Assembly (NCBI RefSeq): GCF_004664715.2 | Contig: NC_051065.1 | Coordinates: forward strand, 149,626,826-149,690,825 | DNA length: 64,000 nt | Origin: Peromyscus leucopus | Taxonomy: Eukaryota > Chordata > Mammalia > Rodentia > Cricetidae | Direction of reading: 5' to 3' | Part shown: positions 22,256-35,634 of the stretch, piece after piece | Layout: every line of letters begins with the position of its first letter | Numbering within the stretch: the stretch's first letter is position 1 | Position numbers and translations under genes: made by a program | The notes under the pieces: model-generated | Told to the model about the DNA's origin: nothing | Databases searched by the model: none | The model's input: only the letters and a program-made list of their open reading frames with translations

Positions 22256-22405
22256 CAAAATGGGCACAGTGGTCCACACATTTAATCCCAGCACTTGGGA
22301 GGCAGAGGCAGGCGGATCTCTGTGAGTTCGAGGCCAGCCTGGTCTACAGAGTGAGATCCAGGACAGCAAGTGCTACACAGAGAAACCCTGTCTGGAAAAA
22401 AAACA
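22256..22405 (+). mobile_element. B1 SINE
   Basis: ATGGGCACAGTGGTCCACAC, TTTAATCCCAGCACTTGGGA, ending AGAGAAACCCTGTCTGG and an A-tail. Confidence 0.92.
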
Positions 22406-25400
22406 AAGATATGAACTCTAAGTTGTTGATCTACACTTGGAAAAACAAGACGCTCTATCTAACAAAAGAATCGACAAAACCAGAACCAAGCGTCTAACTA
22501 AACAGGTAAGCACTGTAGTGTTCAGAAAGAGGCCTTTGGGGCTCAGCTTTTGAAATGGAACTTTCCTCAGGGGAAAGCTAACAAGTGGACATAGGATTTA
22601 CAGTACAATGTCGTCCGTGTCCCGTGTCTCCCCCCTCCCCCCCGTTACTGGTTACTGTCTGGTGTATGTATGGTGCTGGGGATGGACCCCAGGGCCTTTG
22701 CACGCCAGGAAGGCACTCTACTAGTGAGCTACAAACCTTCTTCATTACTTTAACAGCCCAAGCAAAGCTAACAGAGGGCTTAAGAGCCTCTGGTCCACAT
22801 TTAGAGACTTCACCTTCCATCTCAGACATCACAGGAGTACAACTGTGCGCAGCGTGGGAGGTACCTCATATGACTGTGTGCCATTTTACTAAAAATGTAC
22901 CCCATTTTATGCTCTTTCATAACTGTTTTTTCTTTTCTCTAAATGTTATAATGCTTTTATTTATTTATTTTGTGGCGGAGGGCAGGGGGAGAGGGTGCAG
23001 TCAGCGACGGTGTGATCAGAGGGTTCTCTCCTACCATGTGGGTTCCAGGATCAAAGCAAGGTCAAGCTTGGTGGCAGGCCCCTTCACCTACTGAACTAAC
23101 TGTCTTACCAGCCCTGTGGGGGAGTCTGAAAGGAGAGCGGAACAGGGTAGCTCACACTCGTGATCTCAGCACTTAAGAGGCCCACACAAGAGGACTGCTC
23201 GAAGTTGGAGGCCAGCTTGGGCTACACAGTGAGTTCCAGGACAACGTCAATAAACCTCCTAAAAAGAAAAGGATGATCACTGAAGCTCTTTCCAAGGGGG
23301 ACCCGTCCACACAGACAGCTGTTTTGGGCTACCTAAACTCCAGCAAAGTAGAGTTACACTCCAAGCGGTTCTAGAACCACTCCGTCACCTAAGCTTGTCT
23401 CTAACAAGGTGTCAGCCTCATGCTTGACCCTCTGCTAGAACGCAGGTTGAGTCCAATTTCTACCCTCACACTTCTCCGGCTGCTTCACAGTGCCTCGAGT
23501 TTATGTTTATGCCAGAGGAGAGAAAACAAGTTACCCTTCTTCAAGAAAACAGACACACACAAATGTATGAAACCCGCTATGAAGATAAAGGAAATATGCT
23601 TAAACACATGTAAAATAAAATATAACTCTGCTTAGGAGTTAGGCCAAGAAAAATTGGCCTAGCAATTATTAAAAGAGCCATTTTGTGGGTTGGGAATGTA
23701 GTTCATTTGATAGAGTGATTGCCTACCATACATGAAGCCCTGAATTTGATGACTATATAAAGTAAGTGTGATGGTGTAATTGCAGACTTGGGAGATGAGA
23801 AAGGAGAATCAGGAGTTCAAGGCCAGTCTCAAGGAGTTCATCTACATAGCAAGTTCAAGGCCAGTCTGTCTACATGTGACAAAAATAAAATTAATTAAAA
23901 TTGTATACTGTGTCCTGATGTCTAATACTGAGTTTATTTTGTTTTGAGTTTTTTGGGTTTTTTTTTTCTCCTATCAGTTACAAATTATTTGTAACTAATG
24001 TATTTGGTGTAAATTTTAGCTTTTTTGTGTCATGACTGGTGATCTAAGCACCTATGGGTTTCATTTTTCCATCTGAGGATGGCTTTCATTCCAAAGCCCA
24101 TCCTCATTGGTAAATCCATCTAGGACAGCACATCCCCTAAGTTATGCCAATAAAACTTTATCATTCACTCTCAGCCTCACACACTGTCGTTCAGCTTATA
24201 CGATGGAAACAGGTAACTGATCTCTACATGCTCAAACAGGACACTCACACCCAAATGCTGCTTCAGTCCCTACTGACCTAAAACAAGAAGACGGAGTGTG
24301 AAAAGCCCTCCTAGAGAAGTGGATTAATGTTCATACAGTATGATGCCAAGACCCACAAGAACACATCTCAGAACCCAGCTCGGGATGGGACTTTAGCCAA
24401 CAGGTAAAGAGTTCTTGTGCAGCATGTAGCAAGGCCCTGGCTTTCATCTCTAGCACTGAAGAGGGGGGTGGGAATCCACCCCAAACCCATCACAGTAACA
24501 CCCATACCTGAACGGACAGATTCCTCAGACTTAACAAAACCAAGCTGCTTACCAACCTACTTGGTTTCAGATGAATTTTTACAGCATAAAACTTCTAAGA
24601 AACCCTAAATGCTTCCAAGAAAATTCTTATCCTAGAGTAAAAATAAATAATCCTTTTCATGGCTGCTACTCTTTAAAATTGTAACAAGAATCTTCAACTC
24701 AGGAAAAAGAGAAAGGAGATTAATTTCATTCAAAAACTTTAAGACAGACATTAGATGAAAGTTTACAATAATTTTTCTATGTAATCTAAAACTATATGGT
24801 TTATGTTTAGTACATGACAATGGAGAAAATAAAAGGCCTTATCATAGTAGACTAAAATTGCTGCCCTTTCAGGAAAAAGACTTACCACAATGTAACCATG
24901 CCAAGAAATGAAAATCAGTGAGAGAGAGCAGAAGGAGAAAGTGTGATTCGGTCACAACAAGCAGCTCGGACCTGCCCTAATTGGAGCAGGCCAAATACAA
25001 GTTGGAATCAAGGAATCAACAGTCAGACTTAAAGATGAGAAAAAAGAATGCCACATACTTACAGACACACTTACAGATAGCATGCCGCTTACAAATATTT
25101 ACGTTTCCTTTCTCCCCCCCCCCCCCTTTCCTTCAGACCATTCTTACTGTGTAGTTAAGCTGGCCTGGAACTCACTGTGAAGCCCAGGCTGGCCTCAAAC
25201 TCGCAATTCTCCTGCCTCCTCTGTCTCCAAAGTGCCACTACGGTTGGCTTACTTTCCCAAAGTGCCTTCCAGGTGACTCATGCTGACAATGACTAGGACA
25301 TCAGTACATAAATCTCAGATCAGTTAATGTTCCAGCACCGAGGAGAGAGGAGCTCATGACACCCACTCCTACCTGAGGAGCTATGGACAGCTAATGGCTT

Positions 25401-25898
25401 CTGGGGGAGGGAGAGGCAGTTTCCTTTAAAGGTGCAGCCCTTTGTAGGTCAATCACACTTCAGTGGATGCTCCCACGCCCCACCCAGAAATATATGGGCA
25501 GCAGAAATTGGACTTGGAGGGTTATTATTTAAAAAAAAAAGACATGAAATTGGAGATGGGAAGGTGGGGGGTGGGTCTGGGAGATTTTAGAGTGAAAAGA
25601 GGGGTGAAGGTGATCAAAACACATCTGTATGAAATTCTCAAAGATTAATGACATTTTTAAAGCGGAAAAAAGAAAATATCTTATTTTTACTTTTATTATC
25701 ATTTTTTGGGTCAGGGTCTCATGTAGTTCACAGGCTTGCCCTGAGTCAGTTATGTACATGAAGGTGGCCTTGAACCCTGGTCCTCTTGCCTCAACATTCG
25801 AAGTACTGGGATCACAGGCTACGGTTTCAGTGCCTCCACTGGTTCTTGTTTCCTATGTTTTCTTAAATGTGTCTGCTCCTGCTCTTTATTTGTTGGGC

Positions 25899-26090
25899 TC
25901 TCTCCTCTGTCTCTCTCTCTCTCTGTGTCTCTGACTCCCCCTCTGTCTCTGTGTCTCTGACTCTCCCTGTCTCTCTGTCTCTGACTCTCCCTCTGTCTCT
26001 CTCTGTGTCTCTGACTCCCCCGTCTCTCTGTGTGTCTCTGACTCCCCCTCTGTCTCTGTGTGTCCCTGACTCTCCTGTCTCTCTGTACAT
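25899..26090 (+). repeat. CT-rich minisatellite
   Basis: Irregular tandem array of TCTCTGTGTCTCTGACTCCC-type units about 20-35 bp long, 190 bp in all. It gives a misleading S/L-rich frame on one strand and R/E-rich frames on the other. Confidence 0.9.
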
Positions 26091-26544
26091 TACGTACATG
26101 TGTTTTCAAGTGTGTGAGTGCATGCATGTGGTGGCAGAGGACAACCTTGAATGCTGGTCCTTCTTGTCTTAAATTGTTTGAGGCTAGACCTCCTTGTTGG
26201 ATGCCATTGCAGGCACCAGACTACTGGACCTGAGAGCGTCTAGGGACTCTCCTCCCCCCCCTGCACACCCTACCCAATCTCTGAAGCAGCTCATTCTACT
26301 AGGAAAAGATGGGGAACAACTAACTGCCCAGGAAAGCACTGGTTCTTGGTTCTCAGCCTGCCTCCCTCCCTCCCTTCTTTCCTCAGCTTTAACTCTCCCG
26401 GGGAGCATGCACCCAGCTTCTGAAGGCAGCCTGGGCTTGTACTAGGGTCTAAAATTATTTCTAAAATTTCCCCAAATTAAGTTTTTGTTTTTTGTGTGTG
26501 GGTTTTGTTGTTGTTGTTTTGCTTTTGTTTGTTTATTTGTTTGT

Positions 26545-26685
26545 TTGAGATAGGGTTTCTCTGTGTAGCCCTGGCTGTCCAGGATTTGATCTGTAGACCA
26601 GGCTGACCTCAAACTCACAGAGATCCACCTGCCTCTGCTCCCAAACTCTGGGATTAAAGGTGTGCACCACCATGCCAGGCAGAGT
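26545..26685 (-). mobile_element. B1 SINE
   Basis: Reversed: (TTTG)n, GAGATAGGGTTTCTCTGTG, CAGGCTGACCTCAAACTCAC, GGGATTAAAGGTGTGCACC. Confidence 0.9.
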
Positions 26686-27052
26686 ATTCTTACTGAATAT
26701 TATAGCTTGTTTATTTTGGAGATTGGGGCAGTTTTATTATGTAGCCTGGCTAGCCTGGTATTATGTAGATGGCCTTGAACTTCCAACAACCCTACCGCCT
26801 CAGCATCCTGAGTGTTGGGATTACAGGCGTGTCCCAACATACCTGGCTCAAATGGCCAGTTCTGCAGCCTTCCTCAGAATCATGTACACAACAAATTTGG
26901 AAAAATTTTGGAATGTATTCCAGGTCTTCCTTTTCTAACTGACAATATTAAAATGCGTCCACTACCACTGCCTGGCTTTTAAGCTTTTAATAAGGTTGCA
27001 AAAATAATGAATTCCCATGTAGTCTTTACCCAGTTTCCTCTACTGTAAGTGT

Positions 27053-27390
27053 CTTAGTTAGGGTTTCTGTTGTGATAAACACCATGACCAAAAGCAACTT
27101 GGAGAGGAGAGCGTGTATCTTACAGTCCATTGAAGGAAGCCAGGGCAGAGGCCGTGCAGGAAAGATGCTTCCTGCCCTGCTCAGCCTGCTTTCTTATATT
27201 ACTCAGGGCCGCCTGCCCAAGGGTGGCACTGGCCACAGTGAGCTGGGTTCTCCCTCATCAGTCATTAATCAAGAAAATGCCCCGTAGGCTTGCCCACAGG
27301 ATGAGCCGCGGAGGCCGTTCTGCAGTTGAGAGCCCTCTGCTCCCAGACATGTCTAGGTTTGTGTCAGCTTGACAAAAACCAACCAGCATG
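27053..27390 (+). repeat. rodent interspersed repeat (family not named)
   Basis: Begins TGTCTTAGTTAGGGTTTCTG and reads ACACCATGACCAAAAGCAAC. The same family occurs reversed at 31096-31530 (ending AACACTAAGACA) and 57170-57475, and as a fragment at 52845-52925. Frames within it (27072-27372) are not genes. Confidence 0.7.
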
Positions 27391-27782
27391 TGACATCCTA
27401 GGAAACTGTGATCCCTTTGTCAAAGCTAAAATAATAAAGTTTGTCTATTAACTGAACTCCAGACTTGATATTGATAGCAGTCTTTTTCCTGTGCTATAAT
27501 TGTTCCAGGACACCACGATATATTTAACCCTGCACTAGTTTTTCATTACTCATGAGCATAGATCACAACTCATGGCGGACTACACAGACTTCATCCTCTT
27601 TCCTGTTCATAGCCCTTTGTTCTTCCGCTCCAATTAGCCTTGCCGCTTCCGCGCTGCTGAGTTCCTAGTTCCTTCCTTCCTTGGTTGGTTATTTGTTTGC
27701 TTTTTTTTTTTTTTTTGCTTCAGGCTTCATAGTGGCTTGCTACATGAATTCATTCTTTTTGCAACCTTATTAAAAGCTTAAA

Positions 27783-28110
27783 GGCCAGGCAGTGGTAGTG
27801 GACGCCTTTAATCCGAGCACTCAGGAGGCAAAGGCACATGGATCTCTGTGAGCTCAAGGCCAACTTGAGCTACAGAGTGACTTCCAGGACAACACAGCAA
27901 CCCTGTCTCAAAAAAACAAAACAAAACAAAAACAAAAAAAACACCACGCTGGGCAGAAGTGGCGCAAACCTTTGATCACAACACTCAGGAGGCAGAGCCA
28001 GGCGTATTTCTGTGAGTTCGAGGCCAGCCTGGTCTACAGAGCGAGATCCAGGCACCAAAACTACATGGAGAAACCCTGTCTCGGAAGAAAAAAAAAAAGA
28101 AAAAAGAAAA
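27783..28110 (+). mobile_element. two tandemly placed B1 SINEs
   Basis: One B1 at 27783-27940 (GGCCAGGCAGTGGTAGTGGA ... CCCTGTCTC, A-rich tail) followed directly by another at 27950-28110 (AGGCAGAGCCAGGCGTATTT ... CCCTGTCTCGG). Confidence 0.9.
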
Positions 28111-28937
28111 ACACTTTGGGATTGTTTCATAGATTGAAACATGTCCAGGAGCTGGGGAGATAACTTGGTAGAGCGCTTGTCTTGCATGCATAAAGCCCTG
28201 GATTCAATGCCATAAACTAGGTATGGTGGCACACATCTGCAATCCCATCACTCAGAGGAGGTAGAAGCAAGATGGTCAGATGTTCAAGGTCACCCTTAGC
28301 TAAATAGAGTTCAAGGCCAGCCTGGGACTTAGGGTTCTGTCTCAAACAAACAAACAAACAAACAAAAACCAACCAACCAAACAAAAAATATGGCTATATA
28401 CCATGACTTAGAAATTCTACTTTGCCAGGCAGTGATTGCACACACCTTTAATCCCAGCTCCAGAGGGACCCAACACCTCTAGCCCCTGTAGGCACCTGCA
28501 CTCCCATACCTGATTTTATTACTTGGGTTCTAGGGGTCAAATCTGGGTCTTCACACATGTCACAGGCTCCAGCCTCTAAAACTCCTTTTTTGTGTGTGTT
28601 TTTCAGACAGAATTGCTCTATGTAACTCTGGCTGTGTTGCTGGGATTAAAGGCATGCGCCACTGTGATTAGTTGTAAACTTTGTCTTTGAATAAACTCCA
28701 ACTGTATTTTAAAAACTTTTTCTTTTTTTCATGCAGAAAGAAATCTGGCTTAAAAAAGGATCATTGTCAAAATGATAGTGAAAAAAAGGCTAAGAAACAA
28801 TGACTAACATTGAGTGAAACATGTAAGTTACAGAAAAATATAGAGAGTACGATACTATACAAAAAAATTCAAGGCAAAATAATTATTGTCAAGTATTTAC
28901 ACACATGTAAACTATGATTTTAAAAGTTTAGAAAATC

Positions 28938-29335
28938 TGGGCTGGAGAGATGGCCCAGGGGTTAAAAGCATGCACTGCTCTTACAGAGGACCAGAGTTCA
29001 ATTCTCAATACAGCAGGTGGCTCACAACTACATCTAACTTCAGCTCCAGAGGGACCCAACACCTCTAGCCTGTGGGCACCTGCACTCCCAAGCATATCTA
29101 CATATAAACACACACATACACACACAATTAAAAATAACAAAAAAATGAGGCTGGAGAGATGGCTCTGACCATAAGAGCACTGGCTGCTCTTCCAGAGGTC
29201 CTGAGTTCCAGTTCCCAGCAACCACATGGCAGTTCACAACCATCTATAATGAGATCTGATGCCCTCTTCTGGCATTCAGGCAGAACACTATATACATAAT
29301 AAAAAATAACTCTCTAATAACAAAAAATAAAAACT
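28938..29335 (+). mobile_element. two B2 SINEs in the same orientation
   Basis: 28938-29125 (GGGCTGGAGAGATGGCCCAG, CA-rich tail) and 29150-29335 (GGCTGGAGAGATGGCTCTGA, CCCTCTTCTGGCATTCAGG, A-rich tail). Confidence 0.9.
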
Positions 29336-29993
29336 TTTAAAAAAAAGTTCAGAAAATCTGTTAGCCTTTTGAAGTATTAGATAATAGGAACATATCAAAA
29401 CCCAGGAGAAAAATATAAGGAAATTAAAAAATGGCAGCTGTGTGGGCCAAGGATATAGATAAATGGTACAGAACTTGCCTAGCACATGTGGTCTGACTTT
29501 AATCCTAGCAACTCTCACCCTGGCCCCTCTAAAGCATTAACTGTGTTCTTTTCTTAGGGGCTACAGACACATGGGTGTTCATTTTACTGTTCCTCACCGC
29601 TTAGTTATTCTGATTTGTTTCTGTTGCATAAACTGTTTCATGACTAACAACTATTTGAAAGTACCACGTATCACTTTATTGAAGTGAACCTAGGTGACTT
29701 AAAATGGCATGAACGCCTTTCCACTGCTTGTCATCCAGCACTAACGTAAACCCACACTGTCCAAAAGCCAACAAGAACTACAACTTTGTCAACACAACGT
29801 AAACCTACACTGTCCAAAAGCCAACAAGAACCACCAACTGCTTGGGCCAGGGCTGTAACTCTGCGGTAGAGTACTTGCCATAAACAACAACACTGGTTTG
29901 ATCTCCCAGAAAATAAAAAAAAAATATTTGAAACTTTTAAAAACAGTCTAAATTATTTTAAAGAAAAAAAAAATTGTTTTAAGTAGTTCATAC

Positions 29994-30137
29994 CCAGCCA
30001 CCTTGCTGAATGATGAATTCCGCTGCATGGTCCTCCAGATACGTCACGCCAAACTGTAGCAGGGTACTCAGGGGCTCTTGACCTCGCCGTGTCAATTCCA
30101 AAAGCATTTGTTGTAGCAAAACTAGAGGCACCAAAAT
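29994..30137 (-). CDS. Bcl2l13: Bcl2l13 exon encoding the BH1-BH2 segment
   Basis: Phase-0 exon of 48 codons, residues 150-197 of the assembled protein. It reads ILVPLVLLQQMLLELTRRGQ, EPLSTLLQFGVTYLEDHAAE, FIIQQGGW. The terminal QQGGW joined to GTVFSL from the next exon forms the BH2 motif. The acceptor is GCCTTGAAG and the donor GTATGA. Against human as I recall it the substitutions are conservative (R to Q, A to T, Y to H). An open frame extends upstream of the acceptor, so the ATG there is intronic. Confidence 0.96.
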
Positions 30138-30670
30138 CTTCAAGGCAAAGATGAAAACATGGAAAAATGTAAGACGTGAAACTCTTATGACAGATTTTAT
30201 GTTCAACCATTAAACATTTTAAAGCAGACACATGATTGTGGTTATTTCATTCTCACTATGATAAAACATCAACTCCTGCTAGAAATTTTCAGGCCACTGT
30301 ATATGAATTTCTATAAGAGGGAGGAGAAAAAGTTGTTATGTGAAAAAAACCATGTGTGAAACATATGTATACAGAAATTCACACAATAATTAATTATAAT
30401 GAAAAAAGACTAAAAACAATTCAACAGACTAATCTAAAAACTGTAGCCACCCTAGCTGTTAAAAGACTAGATTGTTCACCCACCAACTACCAAAATTTAA
30501 ATCAACACACACATACATATGCACACATAAGGCTAACAGTGTCTCTGGGGAAAAATCTACAACTAACTAGTAACAGCAGTCAATTAAGGGAACTTACTGA
30601 CTAAGGGCGGGTGAGGGAAGAGTAATATCCTTGTTTCTAGTATTTCTGCACCTTTTTCTTTCCCCCCTTT

Positions 30671-30826
30671 TTTTTTGGTTTTTCGAGAGAGGGTTTCTCT
30701 GTGTAGCTTTGGTGTCTTTCCTGGAACTCACTCTATAGACCAGTCTGGTCTTGAACTCAAGAGATCCACCTGCCTCTGCTTCCCGAGTGCTGGGATTAAA
30801 GGTGTGCACCACCACTGCCAGGCTTA
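30671..30826 (-). mobile_element. B1 SINE
   Basis: Reversed: TTTTTCGAGAGAGGGTTTCT, GTCTGGTCTTGAACTCAAGA, GCTGGGATTAAAGGTGTGCA. Confidence 0.93.
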
Positions 30827-31095
30827 TTTCTGTACTTTTTACATTTTTCACCAAACACTTTTACTATCTATTTGAAAACAAATATTCCTTGTTGCTCTTT
30901 TTGAGAGAGGGTCTCATGCTGTCCCCCAGGCTGGCGTCATGCTTATGGCAATCCTCTTGCCTCAGTCCCCCAAGTGCTGAGTGAGACTATGGGTGTGAGT
31001 GATCACACCTGGCACAATAATAACCTAAAAGTGATGAGCTATGCTATGAAAGTCATCAAAAATCAAATACAAACAGAGGCATTATAAACTCTACC

Positions 31096-31530
31096 TGTGG
31101 TGGTTTGAGTGTAATTGGCCCCCATGAGCTCATAGGGAGTGGCACTATTAGGAGAGGTGGCCTTGTTGGAGGAAGTGTGGTCTTGTTGGAGGAGGCTGGA
31201 TGACACACCATTAATACAGGCCTTGAGGCTGAAGGGCACACCTTTAATCTGGGTCACACCTTCTGTTGGAAGTGTGTCACTGTGGGGGTGGGCTTTGAGG
31301 TCTCTTTCTCAAGCTTCACTCAGTGTGACAGTCAGTGGACTTCCTGTTGCTTTTGAGTCAAGAAGTAGCACTCTCAGCTCCAGCATGTCTGCCTGCATGC
31401 CGCCATGCTCCCTGCCATGAAGATAACTGACTGAACCTCTGAAACTGTGAGCCCCCTCAATTAAATGTTTTCTTTATGAGTTGCCATGGTCACGGTGTCT
31501 CTTCACAGCAATAAAAACACTAAGACAATA
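31096..31530 (-). repeat. rodent interspersed repeat, reversed copy
   Basis: Reads GGTGGTTTGAGTGTAATTGG, GTGGCACTATTAGGAG, CACTGTGGGGGTGGGCTTTG, CTCTGAAACTGTGAGCCCCC and ends AACACTAAGACA. Opposite orientation to 27053-27390. An additional block at about 31198-31262 (CCTTGAGGCTGAAGGGCACA) resembles text from the LTR-like repeat at 46935-47350. Confidence 0.7.
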
Positions 31531-34500
31531 CCTAATAATCCTGTGGCTCAATATTTAAAATAATCAGAATTTACAATACAAACTAACTAGAGTCTACTGC
31601 CTTCCTTTCAAAAACAACAACAACAACAACTGCAAACAGAAAAGTGAAAACAAAAACTGAAGGGCAGAGCGCCGGCGGCCCTGGTTCTCTCTAACACCAC
31701 AAATGCCAAAGCTAGCGATGGGGATGAGGGGAAGAGAAAGGGTTAACTAACGTCAAGCAGACAGCCACCTGCATGCAGGCTCTTTGTCTAACATCAAAGG
31801 CTCTCCTGACCTAAGAAGGAATGCACGAGGAAATACACCAATTTCAGTTCCTTGTTTCTGGATTACTAAGGAAATAGCGGAATGACAAAGTATTTCCTCA
31901 AAAGAAAACAAACTCTGAAAATGAGTTCATGCTTCATACTAATATTCTTGGCTTTTACTTCAGTAAAAGCAGCCTAGAGGGAATCCACTTTGAAGTCTGA
32001 ACAGAAGAATACAACACACATCTTCATTTTTGACATTCTCAAAGGACTCCAGCTCAAAATATATTAAAACATTTTCTTACCACTAATGGAAATAGGGCTA
32101 TGAAGAAGAATGAGATAGGCCTTTTCCATAAGAAAATGCATCAAGCTGTTTAAAACAAAACAAAATGAAGGTTTATCTTGCCCCAATACTGTGCCTTGAT
32201 TAGGAGCAGGTAAAGGATGGCTTGAGAAGCCATCTTGCAAAATCCGTATCCACTTCAAAGGCCTGGGATGTCCTGTACTACAAAGCACTCTAATTTCCTA
32301 TAATAATCCATAAATGTGTAACATTTTGAGGCTAGGCATGCTTAATATGCTATTGTTTATTGGGGAAATGAATTACAAACACCTTATTTTATGAGCCACT
32401 ACATAAAATAATATTTCCTTTCATCTGTTACAAATGACCTCTTCATGGATATCAAAAGTAGATACTCATTTCCTATAAACTAAATCAGGAATAAATGTGA
32501 AACGCTCTCTCTCCTGTCCCTTTAGCTTTGGTTACAGACCCTCTCAGTCCGTCATTTAACCTACCTGCTCTTCACCTAGCACTATGCCCGCGCCTTCACA
32601 ATCTGAGTTTTCCTTTCTATTCTATAATCTTGAATGGCAGTAACCAGAATCCAGACACTTCATCTTATGAGACTATAGCATTTTCTCTCTGTCTGATAAT
32701 ATTCTTAATGATACATGTCTTCATTAGCAGAAATGCTTCATTTCCTCTCCTTTCATTCCTCACACTATTTTGATTTTTTAAAATATCATGTGTATATTTT
32801 ATTGGGGAGGGGGTAGTCTGAGAGTGCACCATGGGGTGTGTGTGAAGGTCAGAGAACAGCACTGGGGAGTCCATTCTCCCTCCACCATGTGGGGCCCAGG
32901 GACCAAACTCAGGCCACCAGGCTTGGTGGCAAGCACCTTTACCTGCTGAGTCATTCTGCCAGCCCTGTTTTGTTTTGCTTAAAAGAAGGTACTGATCCTT
33001 CTGCTTTCACCCCAAGTATTGGGATTACTATGTACCACCACACTCAGCTCATAGGAATCATTACATGACTGCTACACCAGGCTTACTTATCTGACAGACT
33101 TTTCTTAACGGACCTCCAGCCCACGCACTTCCATTTGTATTTTATTTACATTTTTTGTTTTGTTTTGTTTAAGGTCTCATGTAGCCCAGGCTAACCTGGG
33201 GATCATCACATAGCTGAGGATGGTCCTGAACTCCTGATTCCTTGCCTCTACTTCCCAACTGCTAGCGTCACAGACATATCGCCATGCCCAGTTTAGAGCA
33301 CTAGTGTAGATCATCTTTACACACTTCAACTTACTTTCCTGTACAAGAAGCATCAAGAGTTACTCTAAGTGGACTAAGGATGTAGCTCAGTTGGTAGAGT
33401 ACTTGCTTAGCAACCATGAAGCAACACATAAAACTAGGTGGTGGTGGTTCAAGCTTGTAAACCCGGAAGATTACATGTTAATAACGGGAAGCTTAGACGG
33501 TCAAGCTCATCCCTGGCCACATAGTTTTCCTGAGGTTAGCTTGGGCTAAAATGAAATGCTGTTTCAAAAAAACAAAAACAAGAAAAATTAAGTTACTTCT
33601 ACAACTCATTTATACCAACTGTATTATCCACAAGTAGTCTATAAAATCTAAAACTCATTTATTATTTTTTAGTACTCTGCATTTTTGTATTTCTTTAATG
33701 TTAAAAGAATTCAGAGCCTAGACATTCCAAGAAGGTCTCACATTCACATTTCTAGGTTTAAAAATTAAGGAAGGACCAGAAATATAGTTTAGTTGTAGAC
33801 TGTACGAATGAAGCCCTGGATTTGATCCTGAGCACTATATAAACCAGCCATTGTGGTACATGCCTGTAATCCTAGCACTGAGAAGATAGAGACAGGAAGA
33901 TCAGTAGTTCAAGATCATCCTCACAGTGAGGCTACACAGTGAGTTCCAGGGCAGCCTAAAGAACGCAAAGTCCTGTCTCAAAGTATAAATAAAATTATAC
34001 AATAAAGAAGAAGCAAATAATCTTCTCTTTTTATTCTTATTCTAAGTAATTTCCTCACAGAACAGTACTCTGCACATGGAATATTTTTTTCCTTAGAGAT
34101 TTTTGTAATGGATGTTTAGGAACCTTTCAACATCAGAAAGGGTAACTTCTACTGGCTTACCTTTATTCATATGTTTATTTAATTCCCTGACAAAGATCGG
34201 GGCAGACATAAAAATGCACAGTTTGGCAATGAAAAGAATATAAGCAAATATAAAGTTGCACCAAAGTGCATGTGGAAGAGAGGTTGTAACTCTTAATGAC
34301 AAACTTCCTGCTCTGCCCTGGGTGACAGCAGAGGTATCCTGAGGGCAAGACCCCTTCAAGGCACCAATTTGTGAATAGGCTCATCTGTCTGAAAGGAGAG
34401 AGCCTGAACTAAGAATACAGTTTAAGGGGTTCCCTGCTCAAAAACGATGACCTTGGTACACATAAACTACTGCAGCTGTTACCCAAGGAGCCAGGCTCCA

Positions 34501-35634
34501 TGTGGAGTTGGCAGCAGAACTTGGCAGCAGCATCCACATGGTACTGGTTTTGCACACAAGAAAGACGCTAGACTAAGAGATTCATGGAATCTTGTCCGTG
34601 ATTCCAGAATGTTGCTGAGGCCAGACAACTGTGGCAGGGTCAGAGTCCCTGCAAGGAGGCTCTGAGAGGCCACTGTGTAAAGATGTAAAAGTGAAGCCTA
34701 AGCTACAATGGAGCCCCTGGGACACTGGAGACCATGAAACAGCCACCAAGGAAAGATGCTGGCGTGAGTGGAGCTGACCCACAAGACAGACTGTGTGCTG
34801 TCGACAACAGGACTACCCATGCGATGCTTCTTCACAGTCATCTCCTCACACTCAGCCTTTGGAAGGCAACGCAGTATAAGACAACAGATCATCACATGAC
34901 ACAGCGGAAAGGCTAGAACCAACAGATCTCAACTGGTTGCTAGTCAAGAGATCCTACACAAGTGACTTAACCCTTTCCTAAACAGTCATCAAGCTAAGTA
35001 AATAAAGAACAGAATAAAAGCTCATTATGCTGGGGATGTAGTTCACCAGTCGAGTGCTTGCCTGGCCTGTGCAAAATCCAGGGTTCCATCCCAGGTCAGC
35101 AGGACATCCCACCCCTTTCCAGTCCCCAAACAGAGCAATAAAATCCACTGTGCATTCTTCAAAGGCGAGTTTGGAATGATCAAATGAGATTCGACATGAG
35201 ATACACTACTATAGAAACTATAAAAACACAATGGCATTAATCTTTTGAAAGAGCCAGAAGAGGTTATCTATTAAGTGAACATCTCATTCTTCTCCAAGAC
35301 ATGCTAACTCACATGTTAACAAGTGACTATCTGGAGACAAATATCATGTCTAACAGAGAGAAATCAAGAGACACTAGGAAACTCAAAGAGCACAGAAAAG
35401 GAGGAGAGCACGCTATAGGGCAGCATGCTACAGGGCACATATTTTGAGGCACATTGTTAAACCCTGCCGCATTAATTTAAAGAAACACACGAAAGCAAAA
35501 CTATCCATTTAACATAGTCTGGGTTCATACATTAATTAGCGCTACCAGTTCCATGTTGTGGGATGCTAACAATTCTTTCTATCTTTTATCATTAGCACTA
35601 AAATCTTGGAAGAGCAAAGATAATTTGTTAATAC

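Larger units (their letters stand above)
11852..29993 (-). other. Bcl2l13: Bcl2l13 intron before the last exon (18.1 kb)
   Basis: No additional exon seen. Contains the mys element (17536-20368) and a dense SINE load. Clear B1 copies: 13665-13805(+), 15303-15452(+), 15597-15722(+), 16083-16200(+), 16361-16517(-), 20940-21075(-), 22256-22405(+), 26545-26685(-), 27783-27940(+), 27950-28110(+). Clear B2 copies: 12953-13146(+), 14517-14705(+), 15114-15285(+), 17330-17529(+), 28938-29125(+), 29150-29335(+). B4 or ID-derived: 12615-12725, 20780-20925(-), 23690-23890, 26700-26850(-), 28145-28350, 29845-29925. Degenerate reversed tRNA-type SINEs: 20510-20700, 21175-21350, 22955-23110. The stretches 24900-25100 and 28700-28880 show nothing recognisable. 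Confidence 0.8.
30138..35634 (-). other. Bcl2l13: Bcl2l13 intron (5.5 kb)
   Basis: Reversed B1 at 30671-30826, a B4-like reversed unit 30880-31020, the rodent repeat 31096-31530 (reversed), reversed tRNA-type SINE 32790-32970, B1-like 33170-33290(-), ID/B4 units 33375-33570 and 33770-33980, and an ID-like piece 35030-35090. The stretch 31560-32520 appears single copy. 34380-34920 has the look of an old interspersed repeat on the minus strand (CTTGGTGGCTGTTTCATGGT, GAGCCTGGCTCCTTGGGTAA) that I cannot name. Confidence 0.7.

Noticed and set aside
31139..31420. 93-codon plus-strand frame
   Set aside because: Entirely within an interspersed rodent repeat that recurs at 57170-57475.
34093..34359. 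minus-strand frame ending VRELNKHMNKGKPVEVTLSD...
   Set aside because: Looks protein-like but short; no splice sites in phase with Bcl2l13 exons and no recognised family. Not called as an exon.
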